From Asanoa ishikariensis (GTDB lineage Bacteria; Actinomycetota; Actinomycetes; Mycobacteriales; Micromonosporaceae), in contig NZ_FNQB01000001.1 of assembly GCF_900107455.1 (NCBI RefSeq), forward strand, positions 2,294,001 through 2,358,000: DNA of 64,000 nt, given 5' to 3'. The translations under genes were made by a program, and so were the position numbers. The notes beneath the pieces were generated by a model. It saw only the letters and a program-made list of their open reading frames with translations. It ran no database searches and had not been told where the DNA came from. Positions 16,601 to 27,400 of the stretch are shown one piece after another. Position 1 is the first letter of the stretch; the number at the start of each line of letters is the position of its first letter.

Positions 16601-19600
16601 AGGTCGCCGTACCGGGCCAGCTCGTCCGCCGTGCCGCCGAAGGCCGCCAGCAGGCGGTCCTTCTCCCGCTCCACCAGCACGCCGGTGCGGACCAGGTGCT
16701 GCTCGGCGCGCACCGGGTCGTACGTGAGGGTGATCGACGGCTCCGTCGCGACCAGCGCCGGGTCCAGCGCTTCGGTCGCTGCCACCCCGGTCAGCACCGC
16801 GTCGTAGGTGATCATCGAGGTCCACATGCCGAAGAACGTGTCGACGGTGCCGGCGGGCAGCACCAGGGCCATCTTCTGGCGCAACTCGTCGTCGCCGAGT
16901 GCGGTCGGATCGGCCGGATCCGCGTGCTCGGCGTCGATCCGGTCGAGCTCCGCGGCCAGGGCCCGGATCAGCTCCAGCGGCGGGGCGGCGACCGGAGCGT
17001 ACGGTCCGGCCGGGTCGTAGCGGTGCCGCAGCAGGTAGTCGAGGTCGGCCACGGCGATCCCGGCCGACCGCACGGCGGTGACCGTCGTGGCGAACGCGAC
17101 GGTCACCGCCGCGTGGTCGTCGGCGAGCTCGGTGACCGCACCCGGCGGCGGGGGAGCGAGCGGGTCCACTCCGGACAGTTGCCGCAGTGCGATCAGGTCC
17201 GGGACGGTCACCTTCAACCGTCGGGCGAGCAGCGCGTACCGGTGCAGCAGCGACACCGTCGCCAGGTTCAACGGCGCCGCCTCGATGCTCGTCCCGGCGT
17301 CGACGAGGATCGCGGTCAGATCGGTGGCGGTGAGCCCGAGCGCGCCCTGCACGTTGCCGCTGTGCGTGGCCAGGCTGACGTTGCCGGTGGCGGGGTCCTC
17401 CGGCAGTGCCGGGCGCCAACGGAACGGCCGCCACGTCCCGCCGTCGAGATACTCCAGGTAGCGGCCGAGCGGCTGGTCGAACACCGCGGGGTCGAGGGGC
17501 GGGGTGCCGGGCACCAGGAACAGCTCGGCGTACCGCTGCGGGGCCAGGTCGGTCCACAGCTCGAGCAGCTCGCCGCGGTCGCCGGGCAGCGCCTCGGCGA
17601 GCGCACGCAACCGGGCGGTGCCGAGCAGTGCACTCGCCAGTGCCGGCCCGAGCCCGGTGGCGGTGCGTGGGTCGGGGTCGATGGGCAGGAAGGCGGACAG
17701 CGCCCCGTCGGTCTCGGCGAGCGTCCAGCCGATCCGCCGCCACACCCGCACCAGATGGTCGAGGGTCAGGAACGCGATCGCGTCCGCGGGGCGGCCGTCG
17801 GCGTACTGCAGCACGGTCGTCTCGAAGCCGGCGCTCCCGGCCGGGTCGGCGAGCACCAGCATCCGGGCGAGGTCCGCCGGGGCGAGGGCGGCGGCGAGCG
17901 CGGCGGCGCCACCGGCCGGCGCGACGGCCGCCTCGAACGCGGCCTGCTCGTCGTCGGTCAGCGGCGCGTGTCCGGGCGCACCCCGGTAACGCAGCAGATC
18001 GGACAGGGTGAGGCCGAGTTTCGGCAGCACGGCGACGGCGGCGAGCTCCGGGTTGACGAACCGGCTGGTGACCAGGGTCAACAGCTCCTGGTACGAGACG
18101 CCGAGCCGGCGCGCCAGCGTCACGGCGTTCGGCAGCTCAGCGAGCGCCTGCGCCTGCGCGCCCGGCCGGTAGCCGTACAACTCGTGCCAGTGTGCCTCCT
18201 GATCGGCGGTGGTGAGCAGGTCGTACTCGGCCGGGGACGGGCCCAGCCGCTCGATCGCGACGGCGGCCAGTCCGTAGCGGTGGCGCGCACGCGGGTAGAG
18301 CTCGTCGTGGCGGCGGAACGCGTCGAGCACCTGCCACAGTGGAGTGTCGAAGTGCTCCAGCAGCCGCCGGACCGTGTCCAGCCACAGGTCGAACGGCAGG
18401 GTCATCGGGTGCACCGCGCGCCGCAGCAGGTCGTACGCCTCAGGAATCAGGAACTGCGGCTCGGCGATGAGGTCCGCGGACAGCGCGGCGCCGGTGTCGC
18501 GGACCGCGCCGGGCGCGAGGACCCCGTGGGCCACGTAGTACTCACAGATCTCGTTGACCAGGTCGATGTACGGCAGCACCGTGTTGGTGTTCTCGCACGT
18601 GAGCGGGAGCTCGGCGAGGTCGGGGCGGCGGCCGTCGAGGAGCTCGAACGGGGCGCGCGCGCCGGCCGGCAGGGTGTCGGCCGGTGGGTCGAGGAAATGC
18701 AGCAGGTCGACCAGGTACGCGGCCGGGCCGAGCACCGAGCGGCAGTGGTCGCAGGCACAGAAGTCCTGGCTGCCGAACAGTTGCTCCATCGTCGGGAACG
18801 TCTCGACCAGTGCGTCGCGGCCGGCCTGCCGGCCCGCGGTCCCCGCACCGGACAGGGCGAACACCGGCGGTGCGGCGGCTAGCTGGCGGGCGGCGGTCAC
18901 CGTGGTCAGGGCGGCGGTGGCGACCTGCTGCGCCTTGGCGTACGTCCGGGTGGCCTCTGCGGTCGACGCGAACCGCTCACCGTGCCGGGCCAGGAACGTG
19001 CGCATCGGCATCGCGGTGACGTCGTACGCGGACCGCAGTCCCGCGTCGAGCAGCGCCGCCATCGCCCCGTCGCTGGGGCTGATCTGGTAGACGCGGTGCA
19101 GCGTGCGGACGGTGGCGGTGACCGCGGCACGCTGATCGGCCGGGATGCCGTCGAGCAGGGCGCTGCCGTGCGCGCGCAGCATCCCGGAGACCGACGTGCG
19201 GCCGAGAGGCAGGTCGAGGGCGGCTGCCCGGTCGAGCACGGCGGCGGTGTGGCGCCGGATGGTGCCGTCGGTGTCCGGCAGCGTCAGCCGACCGGCGGCC
19301 ACCGCGGCGGCGACGACGTTGGTGGGGAAGCTGATCCGAACCTTGCGGGCCAGGTCGGCGGCATAGGCGGCCAGCCGTGCGTCGGTGGTCCGGCCGGTGA
19401 AGGCCGGCGGGATCAGGTCGTCCACGGCGACCTCGGCGCTGTCAGCCACGGCGCGGACCGCCTGCTCCCAGGCCCGCGGCTCGTGCAAGCCGTGGGATAC
19501 CAACGCCGGACCGAGGTGGTTGCCCTTCAGGGCGCGGACGAGCCTTTTGGTCAACGGCGCGTTGTTGAGCGTCAGCCGGCCCAGCTTGCCGACGAGCTTG

Positions 19601-20448
19601 AGCCGGTCGACCGGCAGGCCGGCTGTGGCCGCCGCGGCCCAGAGGTCGTCGGTGGTCCCGCCGGCATGGGCGACCGTGGCCTCGAGGTCGTCGAAGGCAG
19701 CGGCCTGGTTCTCGGAAAGCTCGGCGGCGGCGAGCATGTCGCCCTGGCTGGACAGCGTGCCGGGCGCGGTGGCGCGGAGTCGGTGGCCGCGGGCGAATCC
19801 CGTGAAGGCGGAGATGGCCTGCTGCCTGGCGGCGTCGTCGAGGTAGACGATTCCGGCCGTCGCGGCCTCTCTCAGCGCCCGGGCGACAGCCTTCGGCGCG
19901 ACGCCGGCCAGCCCCGCGGGGTCATGGGGAAACCCGGCACGGACCAGCGCGTACGCGGCAGCGGGTGGCAGACCCGTGTCGTCGGTGACCTGCTCGGCGG
20001 TCGCGGCCAGGGCGACCAGGCGCGCGTCCCACCCGGTGTTCTCCTGCAGCAGGGTGAGGTCCGGCTGGTCAGCGGTCTGCCGCGCTGCCTTCAGCGGCCG
20101 CCCGGCGAGGTGCGGCCGCGCGTCGAGCAGCAGTTGGTCGTGCTCGGTCCGCGTCGGCCGGACACCGTCGGGTACGACGACGTTGAGCACGGCGCCGGGA
20201 CGGACGTCGAAGAGCGTGTCCGTGAGGACCACTTCGGTGCCGCCCGGCCGCACCGTGCGCAGCTCGATGTTCAGCGGCGTCCCGGTGCTGTCGAACGGTA
20301 TCCGGTAACGGCCGTCCGGTCCGGTGTCAGCCGCGCCGAGCAGAGTCGTCTGCGCACCGAAGCCCTTGCGGTACACGCGCACCGGCACATCCGCCGCCAC
20401 CCGGCCGTCCGCGAGCCACACACGGCCGGCAATTCCTGGTTGCGTCAC
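13663..20448 (-). CDS. Tc toxin TcA subunit, N-terminal half (shell, PA14-like and neuraminidase-like)
   Basis: The 2261-aa protein starts with a transthyretin/CnaB-like domain (GIAGRVWLADGR, DTGPDGRYRIPF; residues 1-80). Alpha-helical shell segments follow. Residues about 555-640 carry the virulence-plasmid-A signature: a CxCxxC cluster (FCACDHCRS), GPAAYLVDLLHFL and CENTNTVLPYIDLVNEICEYY. A PA14-like insertion sits near 1390-1510 (AYLEVPTAGSYRFLV). The ABC-toxin/neuraminidase-like region is at 1750-1960 (QLYEFFLIDP, AISAVQLFVQRCLLNLEPEV, YRLWEANRKIFLWPENWLEP). No signal peptide is seen. GTG 20448 was chosen because GGAGG lies 6 bases upstream; a TTG at 20460 is alternative. The preceding TcB-TcC gene ends 17 bp away. 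Confidence 0.92.
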   Translation of the reverse strand: MTQPGIAGRVWLADGRVAADVPVRVYRKGFGAQTTLLGAADTGPDGRYRIPFDSTGTPLNIELRTVRPGGTEVVLTDTLFDVRPGAVLNVVVPDGVRPTRTEHDQLLLDARPHLAGRPLKAARQTADQPDLTLLQENTGWDARLVALAATAEQVTDDTGLPPAAAYALVRAGFPHDPAGLAGVAPKAVARALREAATAGIVYLDDAARQQAISAFTGFARGHRLRATAPGTLSSQGDMLAAAELSENQAAAFDDLEATVAHAGGTTDDLWAAAATAGLPVDRLKLVGKLGRLTLNNAPLTKRLVRALKGNHLGPALVSHGLHEPRAWEQAVRAVADSAEVAVDDLIPPAFTGRTTDARLAAYAADLARKVRISFPTNVVAAAVAAGRLTLPDTDGTIRRHTAAVLDRAAALDLPLGRTSVSGMLRAHGSALLDGIPADQRAAVTATVRTLHRVYQISPSDGAMAALLDAGLRSAYDVTAMPMRTFLARHGERFASTAEATRTYAKAQQVATAALTTVTAARQLAAAPPVFALSGAGTAGRQAGRDALVETFPTMEQLFGSQDFCACDHCRSVLGPAAYLVDLLHFLDPPADTLPAGARAPFELLDGRRPDLAELPLTCENTNTVLPYIDLVNEICEYYVAHGVLAPGAVRDTGAALSADLIAEPQFLIPEAYDLLRRAVHPMTLPFDLWLDTVRRLLEHFDTPLWQVLDAFRRHDELYPRARHRYGLAAVAIERLGPSPAEYDLLTTADQEAHWHELYGYRPGAQAQALAELPNAVTLARRLGVSYQELLTLVTSRFVNPELAAVAVLPKLGLTLSDLLRYRGAPGHAPLTDDEQAAFEAAVAPAGGAAALAAALAPADLARMLVLADPAGSAGFETTVLQYADGRPADAIAFLTLDHLVRVWRRIGWTLAETDGALSAFLPIDPDPRTATGLGPALASALLGTARLRALAEALPGDRGELLELWTDLAPQRYAELFLVPGTPPLDPAVFDQPLGRYLEYLDGGTWRPFRWRPALPEDPATGNVSLATHSGNVQGALGLTATDLTAILVDAGTSIEAAPLNLATVSLLHRYALLARRLKVTVPDLIALRQLSGVDPLAPPPPGAVTELADDHAAVTVAFATTVTAVRSAGIAVADLDYLLRHRYDPAGPYAPVAAPPLELIRALAAELDRIDAEHADPADPTALGDDELRQKMALVLPAGTVDTFFGMWTSMITYDAVLTGVAATEALDPALVATEPSITLTYDPVRAEQHLVRTGVLVEREKDRLLAAFGGTADELARYGDLLDSVQATAQGFFDSVLLAPVGFLAAADFTALFRPIPPGADEAVQQQLLATRRQRLLAAFLPFLRDRLTNDAVVAGVLGVFSAEFADAEALVNALLTDPALAADRSAPHEPLLTAYRAAGDRGVTATADPAARTAHVEAYLEVPTAGSYRFLVSCESTGTTVSLRFDHLADAVLLSTTTADGQRPGAAVDLLPGTTYRLVVDATATSGGAVEVLVLGENLPEGPLDRLICRPAEAVERVRRAHVLLGKALRLAAAAGLAEPELRHVLTHPEDFDGLTLGALPVTAAEDDPGQATALFGQFRRLLDHAALRTAMGAVPGELTDLFAHARQTYAVDPSAADQGRQAAAEVLLADVRARVAVLTRRDEAVVAEAFDRLDIGAVATVRGDTIGAAVPLLTSELGLSRLWTVLALATRTGISPAALADSASPSPDAGVARRLRDAVRAGYDAGGWRRVAQPIFDSLRQRRRDALVAWIMQREGFTLPDQLYEFFLIDPATEPVVQTSRLRLAISAVQLFVQRCLLNLEPEVPASLIDSERWQWMKRYRLWEANRKIFLWPENWLEPEFRDDKSHLFQDLETTLLAGDVTEDLVEEALFAYLRGLEPLARLDIRSVHLEQAGDADGPAGNTLHVVARTFAAPYSYFYRTYRYGVWTPWVPVTAQIDGDHLVATMWRDRLHLFWVTFLERSDGSAPAGSIEDLATSTADELRVPRVIDVRLHWTEYHQDTWTEPTTGGLRTPVSAVVDPGWSAADQTIHVSASSDSVLIHLSCGFISSINQSFLLENKNSPPLHGAHDDPPQPPYTTWQPFILGTPSPPIDNPLWVRYVDRITTVNGVSTKDTITAHILDVGSDWTTRTVDNPVTGAGAEVAGLTAPFFYADGEHTFYVEPALTETSLPSSDGWVIPAITPDLTFDLDQYWAGLDLHSQVPARTDAGVATLSPAARFAVTARPDWATTSSTVITYQGVPVTNTIPRGAGDDRLSPR

Positions 20449-20465
20449 GGTGACCTCCAAAGGGC

Positions 20466-21465
20466 TTACGGAAGGTCATTCCGCATGACCCGGACGTAGT
20501 AGTCGGCGACATCGTTCGCGCTCCAGTGGAGGTTCGGAATCCAGTCGCCCTGAGAGAGCATCTTGGCCAATGGCCGCAGACCGTCCTCCGCCATGTCGGG
20601 ATTGACATGCTGGGTGAGCTCGTAAAGCTGGCGGGTGGTGAACCCGTTCTGGTACTGCCGCTCGGTAAGAAGTGTGCGAAGACTCAAAATTTCGTAGAAC
20701 TCGTGGGTCAGGGCCGACACGATGGACTCCTCGCTCCAGAGGACGTCCCTTCGAAGCATCACGTGCGACAAGCTATTAGCGGTCCAAACCGCCCCCTGCT
20801 CCATCGCGGCAGGGCTGTAAGTGGCGGGCACCTTCATGCTTTCGACCGCATGAACCGAGAAGGTGACGCCCTGGGGAATCTCCATCGTGATCTGTTTCCC
20901 GGGGCCGCGGCCGTAGATCTCTGGCAGGACCTGGTGAATCTTCGTCGGGGCCGCGTCCACCCATTTCTGGAAGATCTGTAGGGCCTGGGCCACGGTGAAC
21001 TCAGAGCCTCCGGCTGCTGGTCCGGTGGCCGCCTTCGCGGGATACATGCGTTGCTGCATCGACGCGAAGTCCGGCACAGCGGCTGCCAGATCGTCCAGAA
21101 CCGCACGGGATCGGCCGAGCGCGGTCTCCATACCCGTCGAAGCCGCCTGGCGCACCGCGGCAGGGCGAGCGGCGGGTGCCGCTGGAGCGGTGAGACCGGA
21201 CCCGGCCAGCGAGACGATGTTCGTCACCCATGACACCGATCCCTCGAACGTCATGTCGACGTAGACGGACGAGTCGGCGCCGGTGATGCCGACCGAGACG
21301 TCGCCGAGCGCCTCGTTGACGCCGGCGAACGGGGAGTTCCCCACCGCCGCGTTCACGAGCCAGTCCCGAGCCGAGTCACTCCACTCCTTGAGCTGCGGGC
21401 CCGCCCATTCCGCGATGTCGTCCGAATATCCTCGCGAGGAGTCCCACTCCCACGACTGCCTGCCC
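20466..21465 (-). other. Hypervariable effector region of the TcC part
   Basis: This segment encodes the residues after the RHS core motif (about 2130-2460). In Tc toxins this part is the injected enzyme and is exchanged between strains. GC is visibly lower than in the surrounding shell: 29 of 60 bases are G/C at 20641-20700, against 45 of 60 at 22801-22860. The distal part contains THEFYEI (H2382, E2383, E2386) and NLHWSANDVADYY with H2441. I do not recognise an ADP-ribosyltransferase, deaminase, glycosyltransferase or standard HExxH protease motif. Function is unassigned. Confidence 0.7.
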
Positions 21466-24400
21466 CCCGGGTCGACGGCGTGCACCGGACGGCCGCGCAC
21501 GTACGCGTAGCGGTTCACCCCGTCCGCCAGCCCCGCCGGATCGGCCGCGGTCCAGCGACCGAGCCACGGGGCGTAGTAGCGCGCGGAATGGTATTCCAGA
21601 CCGGTGGACTCGTCGCGTTCCATTCCGGTGAAGCGATACCGTTTGACCGCCGCGCGAGCGGCCGGATCGACGGCCTGGTAGGACGTCGATCCGTACGGAT
21701 GGTATTCCTCATAGGAGATGACCTCGCCGTCGGCGCCGAGCTCCAGGCACGCCGAGCCGAGCTGGTTGCCGAGCTGGAATCGGACCAGCAGTTCGGTGGT
21801 TCCGTCGTCGCCGAGTGTCCGCCGCTCCGCCAGCGCGATCCGCTTCGTGCCGTCGAGCACCGAGAGCGACAACCGCTCCAGCGTCACCACCGTGCCGGAA
21901 CCGTCGTATTCGCGGTAGACCTCGAACCCGCCGACGTAGATGCGCTCGCTCTTGCGCGTCGGCTCCTGTGCCGGTCCCGCCGACCGCAGCGTCACCCAGC
22001 GGACCCGCTGCCCGCCGCCGTCGTAGCCGAACCATGTCGTCTCCGGCAGCCCGGTGTGCACCACCTGTCGCGCGGTCGCCCGTAGCTGGTCGGCGTGGTC
22101 CCACACCATCAGCGGCAGGTGGGGCATCGAGGTCATGGAGCCGTGCTGGTCATACGAATAGGTCTCCGCCGGCCCGGACCCGACCACGGTCGAGGCCAGC
22201 CGGTTGTCCGCCTGATAGGCATACCGGCGGGTCCAGCCCGGGTGTGCCGAATCCGACCCGAGGTGCTGGACGGCCAGGATGTTCCCGGTGGCGTCGTAGT
22301 CGTACGTCTCGGTGTAGCGGCCCATCGCGAGACCGTCGCCGGGCTGATCGTGGCCCACCGCGCCGATGTCGTACGGACCTGGCGGCACGGGTCCACCCAA
22401 CTGCCCGAGGTGCTCTCGCCCGGTGGCCGCGACCAGCCGGTACGTCGCGTCGTAGGTGTAGTCAGCGCTCGGCTCGACCACCGTGTTGCGGAAGAACGCC
22501 GTCTGCTGGGCCGTGTCGGTGATGCGGAGCGTGTTTCCCACCGCGTCATAGGTGTACGCGAGAGATTGCAGCGATCGACCCGCCCGCACCGTGCGCGTCG
22601 ACACCAGGCGCTGGGTCGTTCTGTCGTACTCGTGGGCGGTCACCGCACCGTTGCCGTATGAGATCCGCTCTCGTTGGCCCTTCGCGGTGTAGGCGATGCT
22701 CATGACGTAGGACTCCCAGTCCTCCGTGCCGGCGAGTGCCACGTCCACCCCGGCGAGCAGCCCGCCCTCGTCGTAGACCGGCCGCACCCGCGAGCCGTCC
22801 GGCGCCGTGGTCAGCACCGGCCGGTCCAGCGCGTCGTAGGCCGTCACCGTCGCGAACGACTCCTCGCCCAGCGGCACCGTGCCGTCCCAGTCCGGCAGCA
22901 CCACTGGATCGGCGACCAGCCGCCGGGCCACCGCGACCGGGTTCCCGGCGAAGTCGTACGCCTGGGTCGTGACCGTCCCGGCACCGTCGCAGACCCGGTG
23001 TACGCGGCCGAGCGCATAGGCCGCGGCCGCCGCCGCGCGATCCAGCGACTCGCCGTACTCGGTCCGTGCGACGAGTGCCTCTGCCTCGCCTCCGTCGTCC
23101 AGGTACGTCGCGGCCGGGCGCAGCAGCGCGTCGTACGTGGACCGGTGCCGAAGTCCGCGGCTGTTCCACGCGTACCGTGGCCGCCCGGTGGCGTCACCGA
23201 GCGCCCACCGCTCGCCGGCGTCACTGCTCGCTGTGTGCAGCACCCGCCCAGCCAGGTCGTAGGCGTAGCGCTCGGCGGACCGCCCGAGCGCGTCGACGAC
23301 CTCCCGCCGGTTGCCTTCGACGTCCAGCACCACCAGGATCGGCTGGAGCAGGTCGGCGGGGCCGCCCGGCACCCGGTTGTGTGCCACCGCGAGCACGGCT
23401 CGGCCCATCGGGTCCAGATACTCCTGGGCAGGGGTGTCCGCGTGCGCACCGGCGGCCGGGTCGGTGGCATGCGCGGTGTGCCACGTCGGCAGCACGTCCT
23501 CGACCGGCAGCCGGGCCAGGTGGCCGCCGACGTCGGAGTCGGTGCGCGGGTCGGCGATCAGCACCGTGTCGCAGCCGTCCCAGGAGTCCTGCCGCCAGGG
23601 GTCGAACGCGACCTTCGCCCAGGTGTGGTCCGGGTGCACCGTCGCGACGACCCGCCCCACCGGGTCGTAGCAGACGATCGGGCTGACCCCCGCCCGCACA
23701 TCCGGTTCGAACAGGTGCGTGGCCGTGAAGAACGGCTCGTACCGTCGCACCGGCAGGCCCTTGTTGTTCACGATCGTCCAGCCGGACGCCACCCAGCGCC
23801 CGCCCGCGGCCAGCGCCTTGGTCTGCAGCGCACGGCCGAACCCGTCGGAGTACGCCAGCGCCTGGGCGATCCGGGTCGGCTCGCCGTCGTACGACTCTCG
23901 GGCCAGGGTCGCGGACACCGGCGCCCGCGGCTGCGCCTCACCGCTGGTCCGGGCGTACGCGAAGAGGTCGTACACGAGGCGGGTGCCCGCGCCGCCGAGC
24001 AGTGCCGCCGCCGCGCCCACCGGATCGGCCAGGTAGGCCGCCACCGTGGTGTCCGCCGGGTCGGGGTCGACACCCTCCAGTGTGGAGCCACGCGGATCGC
24101 CGGGCCGGCCCCGCCGGGCGGTCGCCGCGACCATCCCGAGCGCGTCGAACAGCGCCTCGGAGACCGCGCCGTTCGGGTCGGTGACCCGCACCGGAGCGAG
24201 CACCCGGTAGTCGTTGGCCGCTGTCACGGTGTTTCCGAGCGCGTCGGTGACCTCGACCGGCAGCAGCCGGTGCCGGTCGTAGTCGACCGTCGTGGTGTTG
24301 CCGTGCGGATCGGTGAACCCGGCCGGCAGGTAGAAGTCGGTCGCGGCGGACGCGCCGAACACCGCCTGCCCGGACGGCGCCCACCACGTGCCGTCGTCGT

Positions 24401-27400
24401 CCGGCAGGTAGCCGCACTCGTCGCGGAGCACCGCCGCCGGGTCGGTCAGCAGCGCGACCCCGTCGCGGCGCAGCACCGTGTCGAGCAGGGCGTCGGTGAC
24501 GGCGAGCTGCTCGGTGCGGTACGGCAGGCCGAGTGACTCGAGCGTGCCCAGCGGAAGCGGCCCGGACAGGTCGTCGGACCGGTAGCGCACCCGGGAACGG
24601 CGGATGGTGCGGCGGCCGGCCGGGACCGCGCCGTCGGCGAGCGCGCGCAGTGCCTCGGGGCGCAACAGCGCGGGTGGCGCCGTCTCGATCCCGGTCAGTT
24701 CCTCGGCGTGCGACTCGGCGATCAGCGGAGACCGGTACGTCGCCGCGTCGTCGACCGCGTTGGTGAACCGGTTGGAGGTGACCACCACCGCGGGCGTCTC
24801 CTGCGCGGCGAGAACCGCGTCGGCCGCCCAGGACGGCAGCCGCGGGTCCAGGCCCGCACCGGGACGCCGCCGCGGATACGCCACCGACACGCCCCGGGTC
24901 ACGTTGCCGTACCCGTCCACGTCGAGGGCGACCTCGTGCCCGACACGTGGGTCGGGGTCGCGCGTCCGCTCGTAGGACGCCGTCACGGTCTCGGCCGGGC
25001 GGCGCAGGCAGACCGCATGCCGCTGGCCGGCGGCCGGTTGGAGCAGTTCGACCGCGTACGAGGTGGTCGTCACCGTGTACGGCAGGTCCTGCTCGGCCGA
25101 CCCGTCGAGCGCGTAGACCTCCTGCCGCAGTGGCGACCCACGCAACGCGCGGTACGCCTCACGCAGTTCTTCGGTGTCCGGATGATGGGGCAGCCGCGTA
25201 CCGTCGGAGAGCAGTATCGCTGTGGCCAATGTGGACGGTGCCGGGTTGGCGAGCTCCGGTTCCGTCCAGAACTCGGGCGCGTACGCCGCCGCGAGGTCAC
25301 CGCCGGCCACCTCGGCGAACGCGCCGGTGTGCGTCCAGATGCGGGTCAGCACCGGCGGCACGTGCGAGGCCGGATCGAGGTTGGCGGTCAGGTCCACCGG
25401 CGCGATCGCGGACAGCTCCTCGGTGTCCCACTGCTCGGTCATCCCGAACCCGCGGAACTCACGGTCGATGCCGTCGAAGTAGCCGTGGTGGTAGGCGAAC
25501 CGCCGGACGAACCGGTTCCCGCTGATCCGATCGAGCGTCTCCACCCGCTCCACCAGTTGCACCGGGAACGGCAGCCGGGTCAGCCACGGCCGGCCCGCGG
25601 CGGCGTCGGCCAGGCTGAACCGGGTGGACGACGCGTACCGGATCACCGTCTCGGCGCCGAGGTTGTTGACCACCCGCTCCAGCAGATGCGGTTTCACCCC
25701 GCCGGTCAGGTCGGCGTAGCGCATCGCGCGGCCCGCGTCGTCCGGGTGCGTCGACGACCAGACCAGGCATGCGGTGCCCGCGCCGAGCAGGTCGACCGTC
25801 TGGACGGTCTCGGTGGCCTGCGGCGGCGGCAGACCGGGCAGGATTCCGTACGCGACGAAGCCGTTGCCGTTGTCGTTGAGGTGGAGCCGGATCCCGTCGG
25901 AGGCCAGGTACAGGATGTCCGTGACGCCGGAGCCGAAGACGTCGGCCAGCCGCAGCCGGTCCGGGTCGAACAGCTCCGCGCTCTCGAACCAGGGCGCGCC
26001 GTCCATGGCGACTTTCGCGCCGAACCGGCCGTAGCCGAGATTCGGATAGTAGCAGAGCTCGCCGTTGCCGATCCGGACGAGGTCGGCCAGCCCGTCGCCG
26101 GACATGTCGGCGAGATGCACCGAGTACGACCGGCCGGACAGCAGCAGTCGGGGCCCGGCGTCGTCATCCACCCCGGTCGGCAGCGTGATGCCCGGGCCGA
26201 ACCCGTGGCATCCGGCCGACGGGTACCAGGTCAGGCTGTCGCTCTCGAGGACCAGGATGTCGGCGAGCCCGTCACCGTCGATGTCGACCAGGGTGACGTC
26301 CGGTGCGTCCAGGTCGACCGCCGGTGGGAAGGGGAACGGCTGCCAGGGCTCCCACCCGCCGTCGACGGTCCGGGTCAGCCGGCCGTGGGCTCCACCACCG
26401 GAGGTGACGACGTCCAGCCGGCCGTCGCCGTCCAGGTCGAGCAGCCGGGGCCGGGCCGGCGTCGACACGGCCGGCGAGGGCATGCCGGGAACCTCCCGCA
26501 TCGCGCCCAGCCGCCCGGCGCCCAGGTTCGGCGTGTAGTACCAGGCGTCCGTGCCCGTGGCGAGCACGCCGGCGATTCCGTCGCCGTCCAGGTCCACCCA
26601 CCGGTGTCCCTCGGCGGCCGATCCCGCCGGCAGGTTGCCCGCGTTGACCTCGTGCACCTCGCCGCGGAACTCGCCGGGGCTGTACGCGAGCTCGAGCGGC
26701 GGCAGCGCGGCGTCGTGATAGCCGCCGGCGTCCCGGCGTCGGTAGCCGCGCTGCGTGACCGTGGTGAGGAACTCGCCGGCCGCGCCCCGGTCGGTGTAGC
26801 CGAACTCGGTGGCGCGGACCAGGCAATCGGTGCCCACGGCCGGCTCGTCGGGAACGTGATGGAAGACCAGCACCCGCCGGCACAGCCGGTAGCCGCGGAC
26901 CTCGAAGCCGGCGCGGTAGGAGGAGAACGGGTGTGCGCGGGCCGGCAGCGGGCGGTCGGCCGCCGGCGTGGGAACGTCCGCGCCGTGGTCGCCGTAGTCG
27001 AACACGACCTCGAACAGCCAGCCGTCCGGCTCCGGCTCGACTCTTGTGGAGTTCCGGTTGCCGTAGCGGATTCGCTTGAGGTAGCGGTTGGCGGCGCGTT
27101 GGGCGGAGGTCCGGTGCCGTTCGTGGGCCTTGCCGAGGTCTACGCCGTCGTCGCTGTCGGCCAGGTAGTCGTACACGATCGCGTTGCCCGTGCCGTCGTC
27201 GCTGCGGCACAGCAGCCACGAGAAGACCCGGCCCGGGTCGTCCGGGTCGGCGATCCGGGCGTCCGGCCGCTCGCCGTATCGGTGCGTGACGTTGTCCCGG
27301 CTGGTCGAGCGCCAATGCACGTCGCCGTCGGAGCGCCTGGTCCAGCGCTCGATCCGGGCGAACAGTCCCTCGGTGCGCGGCCGGAACCGGTCGATCCGGA

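Noticed and set aside
15574-18882. Open frame of about 1100 codons on the plus strand
   Set aside because: It is antisense to the TcA N-terminal gene, is Arg/Gln/Gly/His-rich with no family resemblance, and matches the expected mirror of high-GC coding.
20685-20710. HEFYE region as a zinc metalloprotease site
   Set aside because: The motif is HExxE, not HExxH, and no clear third ligand is visible. I report it as an unassigned motif only.
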